The notes beneath the pieces are model-generated. The model had not been told where the DNA came from. It saw only the letters and a list, made by a program, of their open reading frames with translations, and ran no database searches. Source: Chloroflexota bacterium (lineage in GTDB: Bacteria; Chloroflexota; UBA6077; CF-72). Taken from it: a stretch of 15,855 nucleotides of DNA. The stretch lies in contig JAFAPL010000681.1 of assembly GCA_019247135.1 (NCBI GenBank), forward strand, positions 1 to 15,855, given 5' to 3'. Every line of letters starts with the position of its first letter. The stretch's first letter is position 1. Made by a program: the position numbers and the translations under genes. Shown here in pieces: positions 14,464-15,855 of the stretch.

Positions 14464-15855
14464 GTGTATCTCACCACACCCATCTTCTACGCCAACGATC
14501 TCCCCCATATCGGCCACGCCTACGCGACGCTCGCCGCCGACACCATCGCTCGGTATCACCGCCTGCAAGGCCAGGAAGTGTTCCTGGTAACGGGCACCGA
14601 CGAGCACGGCATCAACATCGAACGCATCGCCACACGCCAGAACATCACGCCCCAACAGCATGTCGATCGGATCGCCGCGACGTTCCAGGATCTCTGGCCG
14701 ATCCTCGACGTCACGCCCAACCGATTCGTTCGCACCACCGAGCCGGCGCACACGCGTTCCGCGCTCGAGCTCTGGCGACGCCTGCAAGCCAGCGGCGATC
14801 TGTACCGCGGCACCTACGAAGGCGCGTACTGCCCCCGCTGCGAGGCATACTACCAGTCGAACGAGCTGACGCACGGAGGCTGCCCCATCCACGGCTTGCC
14901 GTGCGAAGACGTGCGTGAAGAAAACTGGTTCTTCCGACTTTCCCGTTACCAGCAGACGCTCGAGCACCTGGTCGGCGAAACCGACTTCGTTCAGCCGGCG
15001 ACCGCTCGGAACGAGCTGCTAGGCGTGCTGCGAGAAGGTCTGCGCGATTTCTCGACGACTCGCGCGAACGTGCGCTGGGGGATCCCCGTGCCCGAATCCC
15101 CAGGCGAGGTGATCTACGTGTGGGTCGAGGCCCTGGCCAGCTATCTCACTGGGATCGGCTTCCCTGACGATCAGACGCATTTCGCACGCTACTGGCCCAG
15201 TGCGGTGCACCTGATCGGGAAAGAGATCCTGCGTTTTCACGGCCTGTACTGGCCTGCGTTGCTGCTCAGTGCGGGCCTGCCGGTTCCGACAAGGATCTTC
15301 GCCCATGGCTGGCTCACCAGAGAGGGTCGGAAGATCTCGAAGAGCACCGGTAACGGCATCGACCCCCTTCAGCTGGTCGAGCATTACGGCGCAGATGCGG
15401 TGCGCTACTACTTTTTGCGGACGGTGCCGTTCGGTCAGGACGGTGACTACACAGCCGCGAGTTTTCTTGGCACGTACAACGCGGACCTGGCGAACGACTT
15501 CGGTAATCTCGTTCAGCGCGCGACGACGTTGTTCGCACGCTACGGCTCGGCTCAGCCGGCGTCCGCGCCCAGCCGCCCTGAGTACCTGCTGCGGCAGGCC
15601 GCGGACCAACTGACGGCCGCCGTTTCCGAGGCATTCGACCGTTTCGCGCTGCATGAGGCCGCGCGCTCGATCAGCGCTTTCGTTCGGGAAGCCAACCGCT
15701 ACATCGACACCACGGCGCCGTGGGACCTGGTCAAGCGGAACGACGGCGCTCGCGTCGCCTGCGTCCTGTCGCACCTGCTCGAAGCCGCCCGGGTCGCGGC
15801 GTGGTACTACACGCCGTTCCTGCCTCGCGCGGCAACCGAGGCACACCGGCGTATC
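14464..15855 (+). CDS. metG: Methionyl-tRNA synthetase, 3'-truncated
   Basis: This class I aminoacyl-tRNA synthetase charges tRNA-Met. 464 codons are present and the frame is open to the window edge, so the C-terminus (and any EMAP/tRNA-binding domain) is missing. The N-terminus YLTTPIFYANDLPHIGHAY carries HIGH (15-18). The connective-peptide knuckle has Cys123-x2-Cys126 and Cys140-x2-His143 (CPRC...CPIH), a single zinc site like the Thermus enzyme and unlike the two-zinc E. coli type. The KMSKS loop is KISKS (290-294) in GRKISKSTGN. The Rossmann insert YVWVEALASYLTG, IGKEILRFH and the anticodon-binding helix bundle (about 340-464, with YIDTTAPWDLVK) follow. The start is GTG with AAGGA upstream. 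It is preceded by a terminator and possible leader peptide. Confidence 0.97.
   Translation, partial: MYLTTPIFYANDLPHIGHAYATLAADTIARYHRLQGQEVFLVTGTDEHGINIERIATRQNITPQQHVDRIAATFQDLWPILDVTPNRFVRTTEPAHTRSALELWRRLQASGDLYRGTYEGAYCPRCEAYYQSNELTHGGCPIHGLPCEDVREENWFFRLSRYQQTLEHLVGETDFVQPATARNELLGVLREGLRDFSTTRANVRWGIPVPESPGEVIYVWVEALASYLTGIGFPDDQTHFARYWPSAVHLIGKEILRFHGLYWPALLLSAGLPVPTRIFAHGWLTREGRKISKSTGNGIDPLQLVEHYGADAVRYYFLRTVPFGQDGDYTAASFLGTYNADLANDFGNLVQRATTLFARYGSAQPASAPSRPEYLLRQAADQLTAAVSEAFDRFALHEAARSISAFVREANRYIDTTAPWDLVKRNDGARVACVLSHLLEAARVAAWYYTPFLPRAATEAHRRI

Overview
The window is GC-rich and densely coded, with every confident gene on the + strand. The gene families suggest a Chloroflexota-like bacterium, possibly Thermomicrobia or a relative. 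The clues are HspR-controlled chaperones, DUF3105 and BON-domain proteins, a fused permease with an ABC ATPase carrying an AAA-associated C-terminal domain, and a single-zinc (CxxC...CxxH) methionyl-tRNA synthetase resembling that of Thermus. Actinobacteria and Deinococcota share several of these traits, so the assignment is an inference.

Layout. (1) 1-1169: the end of a short-chain dehydrogenase overlapping a KDPG/KHG-type aldolase by ATGA, probably the tail of a sugar-acid catabolic operon. (2) 1215-5239: a heat-shock operon, dnaJ-like (no zinc finger), hspR-like MerR repressor and clpB, preceded by a good sigma-70-type promoter whose -35 lies inside a small palindrome. (3) 5297-7647: a compact run of rhomboid protease, double-BON protein, DUF3105 membrane-anchored protein and SRPBCC protein. 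(4) 7700-9226: a secreted alpha/beta-hydrolase of the tripeptidyl-aminopeptidase type. (5) 9258-10490: a soluble receiver-histidine kinase, with a 20-bp near-palindrome over its putative -10. (6) 10553-13698: an ABC importer made of one double-length permease and one ATPase with a C-terminal regulatory-type domain. No substrate-binding protein is present. (7) 13695-14259: a noncoding array of five tandem 113-bp units; its first unit supplies the stop codon of the ATPase gene. (8) 14286-15855: a candidate metG leader (20-codon ORF with Met-Gln-Met, long hairpin, intrinsic terminator), then metG, cut by the window end.

The most unusual parts are the 113-bp array with its mutually exclusive pairing segments, the metG leader, and the promoter-overlapping palindromes ahead of the chaperone operon and the kinase gene. 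Several starts have a TANNNT element 6-10 nt upstream and no clear Shine-Dalgarno, which hints at leaderless transcripts.
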